From NCBI RefSeq assembly GCF_009807095.1, contig NZ_WUCC01000017.1, positions 1 to 39,463 on the forward strand: 39,463 nucleotides of DNA, written 5' to 3'. This DNA comes from Rathayibacter sp. VKM Ac-2754 (lineage in GTDB: Bacteria; Actinomycetota; Actinomycetes; Actinomycetales; Microbacteriaceae). Numbering within the stretch: the first letter of the stretch is position 1; each line of letters begins with the position of its first letter. Below the pieces are notes generated by a model. The model worked only from the letters and a program-made list of their open reading frames with translations. It did no database searches and had not been told where the DNA came from. A program made the translations under genes and the position numbers. Of the stretch, positions 37,036 to 39,463 are shown in pieces.

Positions 37036-39463
37036 ATGGCCGCATCCACGCTCACCACCGCCGCTCAGCACGTCTGGGCCTCCCGCGACGACACTCCGCT
37101 CGACCCCGACACCCTCGAGACGATCGACGCCTGGTGGCGTGCCGCGAACTACCTGGCGGTCGGACAGATCTACCTGCTCGCGAATCCGCTGCTCCGCGAG
37201 CCGCTGGCGAAGGAGCACATCAAGCCCCGCCTCCTCGGGCACTGGGGCACGACCCCCGGCCTCAACCTGATCTACGCGCACCTCAACCGCGCGATCCGCG
37301 AGCGCAGCCAGCCGACCCTCTACATCACCGGCCCCGGCCACGGCGGGCCCGGCATGGTCGCCAACGCCTACCTCGACGGCACCTACAGCGAGATCTACTC
37401 GCACATCGACGAGACCGAGGACGGCCTGCGCCGCCTCTTCCGCCAGTTCAGCTTCCCCGGCGGCATCCCCAGCCACGCCGCTCCCGAGACCCCGGGCAGC
37501 ATCCACGAGGGCGGCGAGCTCGGCTACGCGCTGAGCCACGCCTACGGAGCCGCCTTCGACAACCCCGATCTGCTCGTCGCCGCAGTCGTCGGCGACGGCG
37601 AGGCCGAGACCGGGCCGCTCGCCACGAGCTGGCACTCGAACAAGTTCGTGAACCCCGCGACCGACGGCGTCGTGCTGCCGATCCTGCACCTCAACGGCTG
37701 GAAGATCGCGAACCCGACGATCCTCGCCCGCATCCCGCACGAGGAGCTCGAGAGCCTGATGCGCGGCTACGGCCACGAGCCGTTCCTCGTCGAGGGCGGC
37801 TTCGACGGCGAGGACCCGATGCGCGTGCACGAGCGCTTCGCCGCGGTCCTCGACACGGTCCTCGACCGCATCGCCGCGATCAAGAAGCGCGCCGCCGAGG
37901 GCGATCTCACCCGCCCGGCCTGGCCGATGATCATCCTGAAGACCCCCAAGGGCTGGACCTGCCCCGCCGAGATCGACGGCGTCCAGGTCGAGGGCACCTA
38001 CCGCGCCCACCAGGTCCCGCTCGCCAACGCGCGCGACACCGAGGCGCACACCCGCCTCCTCGAGGACTGGCTGCGCTCGTACCGCCCCGACGAGCTCTTC
38101 ACCGCCGAGGGAGGCATCGCCGAGCAGGTCCGCTCGCTCGCACCCGACGGCGAGCTGCGCATGAGCGCGACGCCGCACGCCAACGGCGGCCTGCTGCGCC
38201 AGACCCTCCGCCTCCCCGACTTCCGGAAGTACGAGGTGATCGTCGAGCAGCCGGGCGGCACCATCGCCGAGGCGACGAAGGTCCTCGGCGAGTGGCTCGC
38301 GGACGTCATCCGCGCCAACCCGACCAACTTCCGCATCTTCGGCCCCGACGAGGTCGCGAGCAACCGCCTGCAGAGCGTCTACGCCGCCACCGACAAGCAG
38401 TGGGACGCCGAGCTCAGCCCGCTCGACGACCACCTCGCCCGCGCCGGCCGCGTGATGGAGGTCCTCTCGGAGCACCAGTGCCAGGGCTGGCTCGAGGGCT
38501 ACCTCCTCACCGGCCGCCACGGCCTGTTCACCTGCTACGAGGCGTTCATCCACATCATCGACTCGATGTTCAACCAGCACGCGAAGTGGCTCGACGGCAC
38601 TCGCGACATCGAGTGGCGCCGCCCGATCGCGAGCCTCAACTACCTGCTCTCGAGCCACGTCTGGCGCCAGGACCACAACGGCTTCAGCCACCAGGACCCG
38701 GGCTTCATCGACCACGTCGTCAACAAGAAGCCGGAGGTGGTGCGCGTCTACCTGCCGTTCGACGCCAACACCCTGCTCTCGGTCTACGACCACTGCCTCC
38801 GCAGCGTCGACTACGTCAACGTCGTCGTCGCCGGCAAGCAGCCGGCTCCCGCATGGCTCACCATGGCGGAGGCGGTCGCGCACTGCACGCGCGGCCTCGG
38901 CATCCTCGAGTGGGCCAGCAACGAGCGCCGGGGCGAGTCACCGGATGTGGTGCTCGCCTGCGCGGGCGACGTCCCGACCCTCGAGACCCTCGCCGCCGTG
39001 AGCATCCTGCGCGAGCACCTGCCCGACCTCGCCGTCCGCACGGTCAACGTCGTCGACCTGATGCGACTGATGTCCGAGTCCGAGCACCCGCACGGACTCT
39101 CCGACCGGGAGTTCGACGCGATCTTCACCCCCGACCGCCCCGTGGTCTTCGCGTACCACGGGTACCCGTGGCTGATCCACCGCCTGACCTACAAGCGGAC
39201 CGGCCACCAGAACCTGCACGTCCGCGGCTACAAGGAGAACGGGACCACCACGACTCCGTTCGACATGGTGATGCTCAACGACCTCGACCGCTACTCGCTG
39301 GTCATCGACGTCATCGATCGCACCCCGGGCCTCGGAGCGCGTGCCGCCGGCCTCCGCCAGGAGATGCAGGACTCCCGCATCCGAGCCCGCGCCTACACCC
39401 GCGAGCACGGCGAGGACCTCCCCGAGGTCGCCGACTGGACCTGGGCGGGCGAGCGCTCCGGCA
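37036..39463 (+). CDS. xfp: phosphoketolase (xylulose-5-P/fructose-6-P), 3' end missing
   Basis: 809 codons are visible and the frame runs off the right edge. Full-length enzymes are about 800-830 residues, so little is missing. The enzyme cleaves xylulose 5-phosphate or fructose 6-phosphate with phosphate to acetyl phosphate plus glyceraldehyde 3-phosphate or erythrose 4-phosphate, using thiamine diphosphate. Family marks are [19 protein letters not shown], the TPP motif [11 protein letters not shown] followed by N-K-F-V-N-P, H-Q-V-P-L, and [21 protein letters not shown] 37036 has CAGCGT (37024-37029) six bases upstream, so the transcript may be leaderless. It is a single gene here, with no acetate kinase in view. 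Confidence 0.95.
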   Translation, partial: MAASTLTTAAQHVWASRDDTPLDPDTLETIDAWWRAANYLAVGQIYLLANPLLREPLAKEHIKPRLLGHWGTTPGLNLIYAHLNRAIRERSQPTLYITGPGHGGPGMVANAYLDGTYSEIYSHIDETEDGLRRLFRQFSFPGGIPSHAAPETPGSIHEGGELGYALSHAYGAAFDNPDLLVAAVVGDGEAETGPLATSWHSNKFVNPATDGVVLPILHLNGWKIANPTILARIPHEELESLMRGYGHEPFLVEGGFDGEDPMRVHERFAAVLDTVLDRIAAIKKRAAEGDLTRPAWPMIILKTPKGWTCPAEIDGVQVEGTYRAHQVPLANARDTEAHTRLLEDWLRSYRPDELFTAEGGIAEQVRSLAPDGELRMSATPHANGGLLRQTLRLPDFRKYEVIVEQPGGTIAEATKVLGEWLADVIRANPTNFRIFGPDEVASNRLQSVYAATDKQWDAELSPLDDHLARAGRVMEVLSEHQCQGWLEGYLLTGRHGLFTCYEAFIHIIDSMFNQHAKWLDGTRDIEWRRPIASLNYLLSSHVWRQDHNGFSHQDPGFIDHVVNKKPEVVRVYLPFDANTLLSVYDHCLRSVDYVNVVVAGKQPAPAWLTMAEAVAHCTRGLGILEWASNERRGESPDVVLACAGDVPTLETLAAVSILREHLPDLAVRTVNVVDLMRLMSESEHPHGLSDREFDAIFTPDRPVVFAYHGYPWLIHRLTYKRTGHQNLHVRGYKENGTTTTPFDMVMLNDLDRYSLVIDVIDRTPGLGARAAGLRQEMQDSRIRARAYTREHGEDLPEVADWTWAGERSG

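Noticed and set aside
1-39463. CRISPR array, phage genes, complete insertion sequence, rRNA
   Set aside because: No regularly spaced repeats, no capsid/terminase/integrase or intact transposase frames, and no rRNA-like sequence were found on reading both strands.

Overview
The window is high-GC DNA with strong G/C preference at third codon positions, GTG starts and frequent ATGA/GTGA stop-start overlaps. Many genes have a TANNNT hexamer only 6-7 bases before the start codon, the arrangement of leaderless mRNAs. Together with the gene content (Pr6Pr membrane protein, PLDc_N protein, phosphoketolase, GntR/ABC module) this points to an actinomycete, most likely Microbacteriaceae. That placement is an inference. 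I see no CRISPR array, phage or complete insertion sequence.

Layout. 1-1753: the end of an alpha/beta hydrolase and a Baeyer-Villiger-type flavin monooxygenase, stop and start overlapping. 1931-4789: a three-domain fusion (small-molecule kinase, degenerate M23-like domain, class III PLP enzyme) closed by a strong hairpin. 4911-8591: MarR regulator, small hypothetical protein, DUF429 protein, Pr6Pr membrane protein (the last two divergent with 33 bp between starts), secreted SGNH hydrolase, PLDc_N protein. 8620-14794: an accessory-looking block with more A/T-ending and AGG/AGA codons than its surroundings. A leftward operon encodes a class V aminotransferase, a HIT protein, a GT-B glycosyltransferase and a MazG-like pyrophosphohydrolase. 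A rightward operon encodes a GT-A glycosyltransferase and an MFS exporter. Each operon opens with a mini-ORF whose stop overlaps the first enzyme's start. This looks like an unassigned pathway for a glycosylated small molecule or peptide. 14844-18658: small membrane protein, glycine-rich C-terminal protein, MFS efflux pump and AraC regulator, with several inverted and direct repeats between them.

18824-20831: manganese homeostasis, mntH followed by mntR, with a DtxR/MntR-type palindrome at the mntH start. 20940-30860: sugar or peptide uptake. It holds a beta-galactosidase-like hydrolase, a lipoprotein binding protein, a permease, a fused permease-ATPase, a second ATPase and a TetR regulator. 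Upstream lie an MFS sugar transporter and a second, paralogous TetR regulator. A shared 21-bp box lies at the promoters of the MFS-tetR operon and of the hydrolase. 30988-33949: a glycolipid-binding-domain protein, a 646-bp gene-poor stretch, a Tat-type exported protein, a HPr-kinase-like/PqqD-like fusion and tRNA-Arg(CCU). 34002-36922: a GntR-ABC operon with two tandemly duplicated permeases, under a promoter that contains a palindromic operator. 37036-end: phosphoketolase, nearly complete and cut by the window edge.

The most promising uncharacterised material is the 8.6-14.8 kb glycosyltransferase/aminotransferase block with its mini-ORFs, and the exported-protein + HprK/PqqD pair beside the tRNA gene.
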